In this document: positions 9,909 through 19,188 of the stretch, piece by piece | Numbering within the stretch: position 1 is the first letter of the stretch | Layout: each line of letters begins with the position of its first letter | NCBI GenBank assembly: GCA_020747015.1 | Contig: JAGTJM010000010.1 | Location: 682,001 to 746,000 of the forward strand | Direction of reading: 5' to 3' | DNA: 64,000 bases | From: Pyrenochaeta sp. MPI-SDFR-AT-0127 | Taxonomy: Eukaryota > Ascomycota > Dothideomycetes > Pleosporales > Cucurbitariaceae | Made by a program: the position numbers and the translations under genes | Notes under the pieces: model-generated | Databases searched by the model: none | Seen by the model: only the letters and a program-made list of their open reading frames with translations | What the model was told of the DNA's origin: nothing

Positions 9909-11522
9909 CTACTCAGAAGCTGATTGTTCGTCCTCAGATTGTTCCACCTCGGCATCACTCACCAGATCACTTAGTTCAGTGCTCTCCGCGTCACTGACAT
10001 TACTACTCTGTGCGTCGCTTTCATAGTCATCAACAACCTTCTTCTTGCCCTTCGCCTTTGCTTTTGGCTTTGGCTTCGATTTCTTCTCTTTGCCTGCCTT
10101 GACAGGGCTATCGACTTCACCCTTCCTCCCACCAGATCTCTGGACAAGATGATCAATCACACATCCTTTCTCCCAGCCTTCACTATTCTCACCAGTGATT
10201 GCGCGGCACCGTGGACACGTTTTGCCGTGCTTGATGAACAGATAATGCAGCGGGTACTTCAAGTCATCCGGGATTCTAACTTCGCAGTGCGCATACGTCG
10301 AATTGCGTGTCGGGCCAGCAAAGGTGCCCTTTGCGCCAGGTGCGAGACCTGCAGGGTCGCCTGGTGGGGGCACCCATCCCAGCCACTTGCATAGGCGGAA
10401 AACGTGCGTATCAACTGCGAAGGAAGGGCGTTGGAGACAGAAGAGCAGCACACAAGAGGCAGTTTTTGGACCGATGCCAGGATACTTGGTGAGTGCGTTG
10501 AAGGCATCGTCGTTGGAAAGGAGGTGTAAGTGATCGAGTGATACAACGTCTTGCTCCGCTTTCTCAACTTCATCATGCTTCTCCTCTGTAGCTTCGCTGG
10601 TAGAACCAGGTGCCTTACCAGACGAAGAAAGGAGCGCTTCACGTCGTGCTTGGTTCTCCTCCCACACCATCTGCAGAATCTTCTTGATATCTTTGCTCTT
10701 GACATCTGCCAAACCACCACTCTTGATCGCTTCAAAGATGTCTTTGGTGTCGGCTTGTCGAACCTTGTTCCAGTCTACACTGCCCTTGCCGATTCCCTCC
10801 TTCAAAATGCCAAACTTTGCTACGAGACCGGCAAATGCACGTGAAGAGTTGGTGTTGGACGTTGCTGCTGAGAGTCGCGTGCGAATCAGCGCATCTAGCA
10901 CGGAAGGTACCTCTCCGCAGCCCGACACTTCAAGCGAGGGTGCGGGTATCGTCTTTGGCGCCTGAACCTTGCCGTGTACTTTTGAAAGTAGTCGAGTCAC
11001 TTCTTCACACTCTTCAGTTGTTGGGTGGGGCCAATTGGGGTATGGGGTTTGGCCTGGTGTGAGGCCATACCCACTACTCTTTGCCTTTCCCTTCTTCTTT
11101 GGTGATGCGTCGGTAGTCGCTGTAGCTTTGACAACAAGATCATCAGCCTCTTCCTTCTTAATAGCGGTAGTTTTACTAGCTTTCTTTTCCCTCTTTGGTA
11201 TTTTTGCTGAGGATAAGTCTTTATCTGCTTTCTCATTCGTTGGCAGCTCATTCATGGTTCCTAGGTTGTGCGGCAACTCGTCCGCTTCCTCTTCTTTCAC
11301 TGCAGATTTCTTCGCTCTCTTATTGCTTTTCGGGGTGATTGTTGCTTTCTTCGATGAGCCTATATCAGGGGCATCCTCCACTTTGACGGCCTTCCTTTTC
11401 CGTGCATTGCGAGGAATTGGAGTTGCCGGAGGACTTGAGAGCTGCACTGCCTCTTGAGTGGCGACTGACGCTTCCTGATGGGCTTCTGCCTTCACAGCAG
11501 AACTCCTTGTGGCTCTTGCCAT
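9909..11522 (-). CDS. HhH-GPD superfamily DNA glycosylase (endonuclease III-like)
   Basis: A single exon encodes 537 residues from the ATG at 11522 (A at -3). The upstream in-frame extension begins with a TTG and is not used here. Residues 1-190 are basic and low in complexity with repeated Lys clusters, suiting nuclear localisation and DNA contact. The helix-hairpin-helix GIGPKTAS near residue 347 carries the lysine expected of bifunctional glycosylases, and VDTHVFRL near 370 carries the conserved aspartate. Both active-site elements therefore look intact. The C-terminal part has TCPRC and a later Cys but not the C-x6-C-x2-C-x5-C iron-sulphur loop of bacterial Nth. The end is acidic (Ser/Glu/Asp-rich). 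Role: base excision repair in the nucleus; the substrate base cannot be predicted. It is divergent from the thioesterase gene. Confidence 0.85.
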   Translation of the reverse strand: MARATRSSAVKAEAHQEASVATQEAVQLSSPPATPIPRNARKRKAVKVEDAPDIGSSKKATITPKSNKRAKKSAVKEEEADELPHNLGTMNELPTNEKADKDLSSAKIPKREKKASKTTAIKKEEADDLVVKATATTDASPKKKGKAKSSGYGLTPGQTPYPNWPHPTTEECEEVTRLLSKVHGKVQAPKTIPAPSLEVSGCGEVPSVLDALIRTRLSAATSNTNSSRAFAGLVAKFGILKEGIGKGSVDWNKVRQADTKDIFEAIKSGGLADVKSKDIKKILQMVWEENQARREALLSSSGKAPGSTSEATEEKHDEVEKAEQDVVSLDHLHLLSNDDAFNALTKYPGIGPKTASCVLLFCLQRPSFAVDTHVFRLCKWLGWVPPPGDPAGLAPGAKGTFAGPTRNSTYAHCEVRIPDDLKYPLHYLFIKHGKTCPRCRAITGENSEGWEKGCVIDHLVQRSGGRKGEVDSPVKAGKEKKSKPKPKAKAKGKKKVVDDYESDAQSSNVSDAESTELSDLVSDAEVEQSEDEQSASE

Positions 11523-11913
11523 AGTGTAGAATTTGGAAAGTCGCGAGAAGCAGCAAGAGGCTCTACATGAACCCCTGAAAAGGCAATTTGCTATCAACAG
11601 CTTGGATGAGTTGTTAAGAGAGGGGTAAGGGAACAACCCCAGTGATGCTCAGACGTGTAGTGAGCCAAATGGCTTTGGTGAAGAGAAGAGTATGACACAA
11701 CGAGAATGATTTGGCGACGGTCTCTGGGGTCATGACGTCGATAAGATGCTCTTGAGCTATGACCCTGACAATGTATTTATGCAGGAACCCCTTAGCGCAG
11801 TTGGCGCGCCGAGGTCCACTTTTCTGGGTTCCCGTCTCCACGCCAGAACTGCCCCGCGATCCTAATACTCACCGACCATTGTCCCCTACAATCCTATCTC
11901 AACGTTGTTCAAC
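11523..11913. promoter_or_regulatory. Shared upstream region of glycosylase and thioesterase genes
   Basis: A 391-bp interval between two divergent start codons, so it must hold both 5' UTRs and promoters. I see no confident TATA element or named operator. Confidence 0.5.
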
Positions 11914-12798
11914 ATGGCTGGAAAGGCTCCCTTGGTCGTCCCGGCCCTCAAGAGGCACACTGCTACCGTCATCGTTGCCCACGGCCTCGGAGATACTGGC
12001 GCTGGTTGGTATGTCGCGTTTGTCTGCCGGCATACAACACACTGATAGTTTCCAAGGATATTTTTAGCAGAAAACTGGCGTCGCCGAAGCAAGTTCGAGG
12101 AGGTTTCCTTTGTCTTTCCAAATGCTCCCAATATTCCAATCACACTGGTGCGTGAGCTCCAAATACACCCCTTGAAACCTGCACCCGCAGCCATACAGCA
12201 CAGTCCCTGACATGGAGCAGAACATGGGCATGCGAATGCCAGGATGGTACGACATCAAGTCGCTCAGTAGTCTCGACGCCCGCGGCGAAGACGAGAAGGG
12301 CATCATCGCGTCCCGCGACTACTTCCATTCGCTCATAGACCAAGAAGTCGCCAAAGGCATACCCGCGAACCGGATCGTCATCGGCGGATTTTCACAGGGT
12401 GGTGCAATGTCACTCCTTTCAGGAGTCACGTACAAGAATCAGCTCGGAGGCATCTTTGGCCTGAGCTGCTACTTGCTGCTCCAAAAGAAGCTTAAAGATC
12501 TAATCCCAGCAGATAGCCCAAACCACAACACACCCATTTTCATGGGACACGGCGACGCCGACCAGGTCGTTGCACACAAGTTTGGAAAGCTAAGTGCTGA
12601 TGAGCTCACTAAGCACGGATTCAAGGTCGACTTCAGGACATACGAGTATGGCGCAATCAAATTGTTCGCAAGCATTTTCTGACAATTATCAGGAACCTCG
12701 TGCACTCAGCTGACCCTGAGGAGATTGATCATCTTGAAGCCTATCTCGCCCAGCAGATTCCTCCCCTTGGCGACGCCAAACCCGACACCTCGCTATGA
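11914..12798 (+). CDS. APT1: Acyl-protein thioesterase 1
   Basis: Model: exons 11914-12008, 12057-12147, 12221-12645 and 12693-12798, 238 residues, the usual family size. Splicing restores the family signature: VIVAHGLGDTGAGW at the start, PITLNMGMRMPGWYDI across intron 2, and FRTYENLVHSADPEE across intron 3. The alpha/beta-hydrolase triad is visible as Ser in GFSQGG (about 118), Asp in HGDAD (about 173) and His in LVHSAD (about 208). The enzyme hydrolyses thioester-linked palmitate from cysteines of proteins such as G alpha and Ras in the cytosol and can act as a lysophospholipase. No signal peptide or membrane segment is present. Without splicing the gene looks truncated at 12682; it is intact once intron 3 (47 nt) is removed. 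Confidence 0.93.
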
Positions 12799-13419
12799 CT
12801 CTCCCGCGAGAACCCCACCTTTCTATCGACCCGAGGAACAGCAGGCTTGGTGTTGCTCATCACATTAGTTATCGCTTGGCTTGCATGGTACAAGAAGCGC
12901 GATGATGGTTTACAACAGAGCAGTTCAGGAGCTCGGAAATGATACGGGACGCCTGAAGCTTATCAAATGAAGCTGGGCTCAATGAGGCCGAATAGATGTA
13001 ACTGGGCGTGGGAGATTGCTACAGCTTCTGCTCGCGCAGAGTATTCCAGTTTCCTGTTGGATAAAGTGAAAAGTTTCAATCGGCGAGCCGACACTCGATG
13101 CGATGAGTAGCTTTCAACCTCACGAAATGCCAATTGTCTGCCTCCAGGGGTCTTTTTTCTCTATCTCTTGATCTTACCAATATTCGACTTACTCATGAAA
13201 CACGATTAGATCCTGACCATGTCCATGTGAGGATCTTGTCCTAGGCAGAAAATTTTCGCAAATTTTCCTTTCCCCACACAGCGCCAATAGCCCACCCCAT
13301 CGATCCTCCCGTCTCTAGAACGCCAAATCTATCAACGATAACAAGTCTCGTCGCCAGCACACCGTCTTCTTCACAATATGAATCAAACATTCTCTCCTTC
13401 TTTCATGAAATCAGTTAAT
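12799..13419. other. Intergenic region before tRNA-Glu
   Basis: It holds the 3' UTR of the thioesterase gene and the 5' flank of the tRNA. No coding frame or repeat stands out. Confidence 0.55.
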
Positions 13420-13511
13420 TCCGATATGGTCTAGTGGCTAGGATTTGCCGCTCTCATCGAGAGTACACTCACAGTGCCGGCAAGGCCCGGGTTCGATTCC
13501 CGGTGTCGGAA
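13420..13511 (+). tRNA. tRNA-Glu(CUC) with a 20-nt intron
   Basis: The 7-bp acceptor pairs TCCGATA with TGTCGGA (one T-G wobble), followed by discriminator A. The internal promoters are a box A-like TGGTCTAGTGG and a box B GGTTCGATTCC at 13490-13500. The anticodon stem pairs GCCG with CGGC around the loop CTCTCA/C, giving anticodon CTC at 13453-13455. A 20-nt insertion (13457-13476) after the base 3' of the anticodon is the canonical site of nuclear tRNA introns. T5 and T7 runs just downstream serve as RNA polymerase III terminators. CCA is not encoded, as expected. Confidence 0.95.
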
Positions 13512-13518
13512 AATGTTC

Positions 13519-13533
13519 TTTTTGCCTTTTTTT
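13519..13533 (+). terminator. RNA polymerase III oligo-T terminator
   Basis: A T5 run (13519-13523) and a T7 run (13527-13533) begin 8 nt after the tRNA, the usual pol III stop signal. Confidence 0.8.
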
Positions 13534-13805
13534 GCTTCTTTTTGTTACTTGTGGTTGGTAGTGGGGTGTTGTTTGGGCGAGTGAGCCCAATGGCGTTTTG
13601 TTTCTAGGCCTGAACTCCTAACTACTCACTGAGATAAGAGCAAAAGAGTTCAGGTTCCATTCGCAATTGTTTATTTTTATTCGTTGATCCAAACAGCGGC
13701 ATTTCTACTCATTGTATCTTTACCACGTCCTGACGTTTTCACTTGTCTCAGTAAAAATAGGCATGCCACTGAAATGACTCCTAGTTGGCTCCAATTCTTT
13801 CACAG

Positions 13806-14308
13806 TTAACGTCTTACTCCATGTCCACCTGCTCCCACAGCTCCAATAGCAGCAACAGTTCCACGTACGGCATTTGCAGTCGTTGCTACACCGTATCCGC
13901 CCATCTGCGTCGGTCAGTCCCATGATGTGATCAATAACGATCATACTGACCGCGGCTGATTGCAACACCGCAAACGTTCCTCCAGCCTGGACTGCGCCTA
14001 CAGCTGACTGTATGCACGCTGCCAGAGACCCTATAGTACCACCATTAGCAGTTATCATATCATCTGCACATTTGATACCCACCTGCGGCAACACCACTAC
14101 TAGTGAACCCAGCAAGTGCTAAAAGTGGGGCTGTAACAATGCCAGGAACAAGCAGAACGATAAAGTTGACAACGTGGAAGAACGAGCGAATTGGATGCGC
14201 AGCGACATATCGAACAATGGGGGGAGCAATGCGGCGGAACACATTGACGACGGTGTCCTTGACAAAGGTGGCGGCTTTGTGGATGAAGCTGGAGACGGTG
14301 TTGCCCAT
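13806..14308 (-). CDS. ISG12/IFI6-IFI27 family small membrane protein
   Basis: Model: exons 14083-14308, 13951-14030 and 13904-13806, 134 residues. Introns of 52 and 46 nt (GTGGGT...ATAG, GTCAGT...GCAG) join into one frame and restore the family pattern: GFTSSGVAAGSLAACIQS, then FAVLQSAAMGGYGV and a Gly/Ala-rich end. This glycine- and alanine-rich hydrophobic repeat defines the interferon-induced 6-16 (ISG12) family, which also occurs in fungi without interferon. The N-terminus MGNTVSS fits an N-myristoylation consensus (Gly2, Ser6). It is followed by an amphipathic basic segment, a membrane span (NFIVLLVPGIVTAPLLALAG) and the family domain. Animal members sit in mitochondrial or ER membranes and influence apoptosis; the fungal role is unknown. 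The unspliced minus frame (13720-14115) is a shadow produced by reading through introns. Confidence 0.8.
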
Positions 14309-15231
14309 GTTGATCGTGTTTATTGTGTATTAATAGATTCTTCATTCAACAAGCAGGACAGCTTTAGGAGCTTAGCGGTTTGCAAATAGCTAGCAATGTT
14401 GCAAGTCATATTTTATACCATCAGGCTTGTTGTGGGGGCACAGGATAGCCTCGGAGCCAAGGCAGCCGTTGTACAACAGTTACACAAAAGCATTCTGGTC
14501 AAATCCACACCCCCTAGGCCTCTATCCAAATATTTCTTCCCGCCTATCTTCACCTACTGCTTGAAGTGCATGATGCATGTTCCAGCCACGCGAACCCCAA
14601 AGCAAGCTCTATCTGTTCAGTGTGTCCTACATTCTATATACACATACTTTGTGTTCCAAGTATCTTGTTGCGGATCATATCAACCATGCTTGCTGTTGCT
14701 TGATCCATGGATTTTTGAGTATCAGCAATAAGCAGGTAGAAGCTAGTGTAGGCAGGAAAAACGCTTATGTTCGTGTCTAGAGGCATCCATAACATTTCTC
14801 ACCTGCCAACAAGCGGTAGGTGCCTTTTCAACGCACAGTACAACACTGCATTCATCAGGCAAGGAGAGACCAAGGAAACCTTTCACCCATTTAGCTACTC
14901 TACTCTGCTTCTTCTTCTCAAACAATTCCACTCCAACCCTCCTCTATGGTTGTTATCACGATAAGTTCAAATCCTTGTGTCCACTCTCCTCCCGATGAGC
15001 TGTTAATATCTGGACTCAAAAAAACATGAACGTAATCAGTGCATCGTTTCAGATGAGAAGCTCTGCGGGTAAGTGGTGAATGGCACGAGCCTCTTTGTGT
15101 ATTCAATCGCTCATAATCTCTGTTCCCATCATGTATCTAACCCTTGTGTTTCCCTTCTATTTGACGCGAAAAATCATCCCACCTATAACAATTATACTTC
15201 AACTCTTTTCAGTCGTATAGAGTCTTTGAAT
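14309..15231. other. Intergenic, nothing recognised
   Basis: About 0.9 kb between the 5' end of the ISG12-like gene and the 3' end of the chitin-binding gene, both on the minus strand. Only short frames occur and none resembles a protein. It should include the ISG12-like promoter. Confidence 0.5.
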
Positions 15232-15979
15232 CTAGTTGCACTTTCCCCATTTCGACTGGCACCAATTGGCGGCGCCGCAAAAGTCCTGTCCACTTCCACA
15301 GAAGTTGCTTCCCGAGCAGCATAGCCCACTCTTGCACTTCTTGTTGACAATTGGACCGCAAGTCTCTCCTTCACCGGACTCGCCCTTCGCTGCCGTAGGC
15401 TCTGCTGGCGCGCTCATACTGTCACACTTTCCAAAACCGGCCTGGCACCCGTCACCACAGTAGATAGCTTGATCCTGGATGTCGTTCTTAGGGCCGCAGT
15501 GACCGGCAGAGGAGCAGCAACGGTAGAAATAGCCATTTGCACCAGCTCCAGGGCATGTTACGCCGCCTTGAGCATGACCGCAGACGTCGATTACAGGAAC
15601 CGTGTTGGGGAAGGTGGTGGCGGGTGTGGTGGGTTGAGTGCTCCCCGTGGGTTTGCAGCTAGACGCTGAACCAGAGAAGGGTTTCAAGCAAGTCGCGGCA
15701 TCGCAATGGTCGACGGTGGTTCCGCACTGTAAAGGAACTGTCAGTCTGGTTGAACCTGATATTGCTGGAGACATTGATGTTTCATCGAGATAGAGGGCTG
15801 ACATACCCAACCGTACTGGCTGCCTAAGAGAAACGTCAGCTCGACTGCGATAAATTGAAAATATAAAAGAACTTACAGCATTCGTTCTGGGCGCAAACCG
15901 CATTTCCGTTCTGAGGGCCGCAGTTACCAGCGATTGCTCCCGACACCAACGACAGGATAGCGAATGTAGAGACACGCAT
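15232..15979 (-). CDS. Secreted chitin-binding protein with three CBM18-like modules
   Basis: Model: exons 15877-15979, 15807-15823 and 15726-15232, 204 residues. The first 17 residues (MRVSTFAILSLVSGAIA) are a signal peptide; the in-frame upstream extension starts with a non-ATG codon and is rejected. Splicing a 17-nt middle exon restores the hevein signature ECCSQYGWCGTTVDHC. Three Cys-rich modules follow: residues about 18-52; about 95-150, with RCCSSAGHCG; and about 160-204, with LCCSGSNFCGSGQDFC. A Ser/Thr/Pro-rich linker joins modules 1 and 2. CBM18 domains bind chitin or chito-oligomers outside the cell. With no catalytic domain, protection of the cell wall or sequestration of chitin fragments (effector-like) is plausible but inferred. 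No GPI signal is visible. Confidence 0.88.
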
Positions 15980-17140
15980 TATGATTAAATTTCTTCTTAG
16001 AAGCGAGAGGCAGGCGACAAGAAATGAATGAATGGCGCGAAGAAGCGACAAAAGAATAAATATGTTTGAAAATGAGATTGCTTGGGACTGTAGCTCCCTC
16101 GAGAGGAGCTGATGGAGCTCTTTAATACCACGATAATAATAGCTGCCCCGTAAAGCCATTACCACGGTCACGCTGCAGCATCCAATCACGGCTTCATGCA
16201 GTCAGGCTCGCAGGGTTCCACTTAGGGCTGAAATTTAGACTGGCGCTACCTTTGCCGTTGCTGTCAGGTGCTTGTCGAGGAGAAGCTCGTTCCTGAATAC
16301 AGGGATGTTGACTTTTTTGAACGAGTGTCATTTGTTCGGAATGTCGTGTTTCGGCATTACTACGCGGAACATCGGCATCCTTTACGGTGCAATGACGGCC
16401 TGCCGAGGGCGCAGTAAAGTATGGATGTGTCAATGTTTCCGTGTGGTCCGGAAGAGAAAATATCTCATCTTCGTGCAGTGTGGCAATATGCGTATTATTA
16501 GGATCCAAAATCTGCGAATGGGAAGCCTAAGCGCCTGGTTCACGCCCATTAAAGTTCAGACATGGCTCCTACGTACGTGCAATGAGGATAGAGGGCCACA
16601 AAATACAGAAGAAGGTCGGAAATAAGCATGTGCCAAGCAACAATTAGTGGGGCCAATCATAGCTTACCCCTGCCATCTTCTCCTGAACTACGGTGCAAAG
16701 CTTTGAGGCGTTAGCTTGATGAACAAAGTGAAACAAGGGTGGAGGACATTGATTCGTCATGCCTTCGTGAAATGAATTCGGCCTATCTGAGCGTCCATGG
16801 TCCCTGAAGCACCTGAAGCAGGAGGAAACCTCAGTCGAGTGTACCCTAGTAAGCGATGATCCATGCCTGTGTTCCCACAGCTGATGGCTGTCAATTCATG
16901 CAATTACGAGGCGAGTCTGAATGATCCATGCCTGCGTTAGTACTGCTGACGGCTGTCGCCTGAGGCTACACATTTTGATTCTCAGTCACTTTTGACTAAC
17001 TGACGGAGGGTTGCATCGCAACGACAGGAACCAACGGCGTGGTCACAAACAAGGACCACCACTTACACTCGATGAAAGTTTCTATCGTCGTGCAGAGGAC
17101 GGTTATTCTCTGCTACCTACAGAGGCCATAGGCGCTACTC
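15980..17140. other. Intergenic region with an imperfect duplication
   Basis: About 1.2 kb upstream of the chitin-binding gene. I recognise no coding frame. A 37-bp segment is repeated imperfectly 65 bp further on (see the repeat entry). Confidence 0.5.
16856..16957. repeat. Imperfect direct duplication, unit about 37 bp
   Basis: Both copies start ATGATCCATGCCTG and end GGCTGTC, at 16856-16892 and 16921-16957, with several mismatches between those ends. It may be an old local duplication or a fragment of a dispersed repeat. Confidence 0.6.
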
Positions 17141-18122
17141 TTAGTTTCCAACCTGGATCGCATATCCGCCATCTACCGTGACGGTCTGACCGTTGAGATA
17201 CTGACAGCTGACAACGAATAGGATTGCTGCCGCCATGTCCTGATCTTTGCCCGGCCGTTGCGCTGGCAAACCTTCCTTGTGCTCTTTCGGCATCTCACTC
17301 TTCTGGTTATCGTCTCTGCTGTCGTTCGTAGTCATCTCGCTAGGGAAAACACCCGGGGCAATGCTGTTGACCCTGACCTTGATGCCATTCTTTGCGATCT
17401 CAGCGGCTAGCATCTTGTTCAAATGGATGGTTGCACCCTTGCTGGTGTTGTATGAGAAATGGCCTTGCGAGATCCTGATATGGCCCGATATACTGCTGAT
17501 ATTGACGATTGTTCCCGAATATCCTTTGTGTGTCTCGGTGGATTTTTGTAGAAGCGGTAGGAAGGAAGTGCTTATTAGAAAGGGGCCAACGACGTTCGTC
17601 TGGTAAACATCGAGCCACTCCTTCTCGTCGGTAGGTCCAAAGAGATTTTCTTTCTCTTCTTCTGCACTATTTGCTTTGGTCTCCGTCTTGCCCGGGGCGA
17701 TACCAGCATTGTTTACAAGAATGCACAAACACTTCTCACGAGACTCGATCTCCTTCACGAGCTTTCTGTTACTCTCTTAGCGATCAACCTTGATCTAACC
17801 ATCCTTTCACTTACTGCACACCGTTCTTCGTTGATATATCTCCCACAATAGGGATGATCTGGCCAGCAATATCCTTTCCATGTACTTGGGCAACTTTCTC
17901 AAGTTTCTCTTCTGTCCGCCCAACGATATAGCTGATGACGAATAGATGTCAATATTATCGCATATATCGTATAACCCACTTCACCTACACTTTTGCTCCA
18001 TTGACAGCGAGAGTTTGTGTGATCATCAGCCCAATACCGGAACCTCCGCCTGTAACTAGAGCCACTTTATCCTTGACATCAAACACTGTGCTGAGTTGTA
18101 GCTCTGAGTTGCTGGACGACAT
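17141..18122 (-). CDS. Short-chain dehydrogenase/reductase (SDR)
   Basis: Model: exons 17989-18122, 17817-17931 and 17767-17141, 291 residues. The Rossmann glycine motif TGGGSGIG lies at about residues 21-28, NNAG at about 100, a serine in NISSISG, and the catalytic YxxxK in SYNTSKGA. The final VTVDGGYAIQVGN matches the classical SDR C-terminus. The classical fold uses NAD(P)H to reduce or oxidise a hydroxyl/keto substrate; it resembles fungal 3-oxoacyl-reductase/RhlG-like enzymes, but the substrate is unknown. I start at the ATG at 18122 (A at -3). The frame stays open upstream to an ATG at 18329; that longer form would add 69 residues rich in Ser and Arg, like a mitochondrial presequence. 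A TATATTTT-like AT stretch lies just upstream of 18355 on this strand. Confidence 0.85.
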
Positions 18123-19188
18123 GTTGCTGTATGGCCTTTTGGATTTATTCTTGATAGATTTCAGGCCTTCTTGTGATTGTTTATGAATCGCTGGTATTGT
18201 AGATGAGAAGTCTGACTGCAGTGCAAAAGTCGACTTATAACGAAGTGCTGCTGAGAAGGCGCTGACGTCAGGTTGCAAGCATTGCCGTACACAGCGCGTC
18301 AAGGTGGCGTTCGAGGGTCTGAAAGACATCACTATCTCCTGAACACCGAACAAAAAATATAAAATATGAGGTGAATTTATAAAATGCGCTGAAGCCGATA
18401 GATCAGGCGAGATGGGAACGACACACGCACTTTATTGAAGACGCGTTGTTATTACATCATACCGCCAAAGGATGTGCACTCCCATCGTGTTGATCAAAAT
18501 TGAGAACAGGAGAGGATTAATGCCCCACTATCATATTCAATCGGTCCAGTTTTCAGATACTTTGCGAAATTGCAACATCGGCGTAACAGACTTAGAAGAG
18601 CTCTAGGATGTTCTACCGTCGCCAAAGCAGAAAATCTTAGCATTGAATCTTGTCTCACAGCACAAGAATTCTCGCAACTGAAGCGAGCGATACTGATGCT
18701 CCACGGCCATTGGATGAAAGGCATATCTGTAGCATAAGAACCAACGCTTGAGTCTTCTTCTGAGCACCAAGAACATGCCGTTTCTACAACACGAGCTTCA
18801 TAGCATCAAAATTCGTTCTCCATCCGTTCAAAATAATCAGACACCTCTGATAATCGATGCTCGGGGAGGCAAGTCAAGATCGAAGTCAAAGAACTGAATC
18901 GTGGAAGGGAAGCATTGCGGTGTTCGGCAGACGAGGAATATGCGCACGAAGTATGTTATCAAAGAGAAATCAGAATGTTGATGCCTTGCCGCATATGTGA
19001 TAGTCCAGCATGTGTTGCACTACTGAAATTGCTTCTTCGTGAGGTGCCTCAATTCTTGCTTGTTCATGTTCTCAAATGCGCCCACTATCACAATGATTGG
19101 CCATAGCCTGCTTTCAGCCTCTTCATCCTCCCCTCAGTTTGTTTGATATAGCAATGTGCCTTGGTCTGCCCAAAGTTCTTCTTCGTCA
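18123..19188. other. Intergenic, nothing recognised
   Basis: About 1 kb between the SDR start and the end of the Hsp70-like gene, both on the minus strand. It may contain the SDR N-terminal extension up to 18329. No other frame resembles a protein. Confidence 0.5.

Noticed and set aside
13720..14115. 131-codon minus-strand frame as a separate gene
   Set aside because: It reads through two introns of the ISG12-like gene; its unique residues come from intron sequence or the wrong frame.
16194..16508. 104-codon minus-strand ORF upstream of the chitin-binding gene
   Set aside because: It lacks domain, signal peptide or exon partners, and an overlapping plus-strand frame is equally long.
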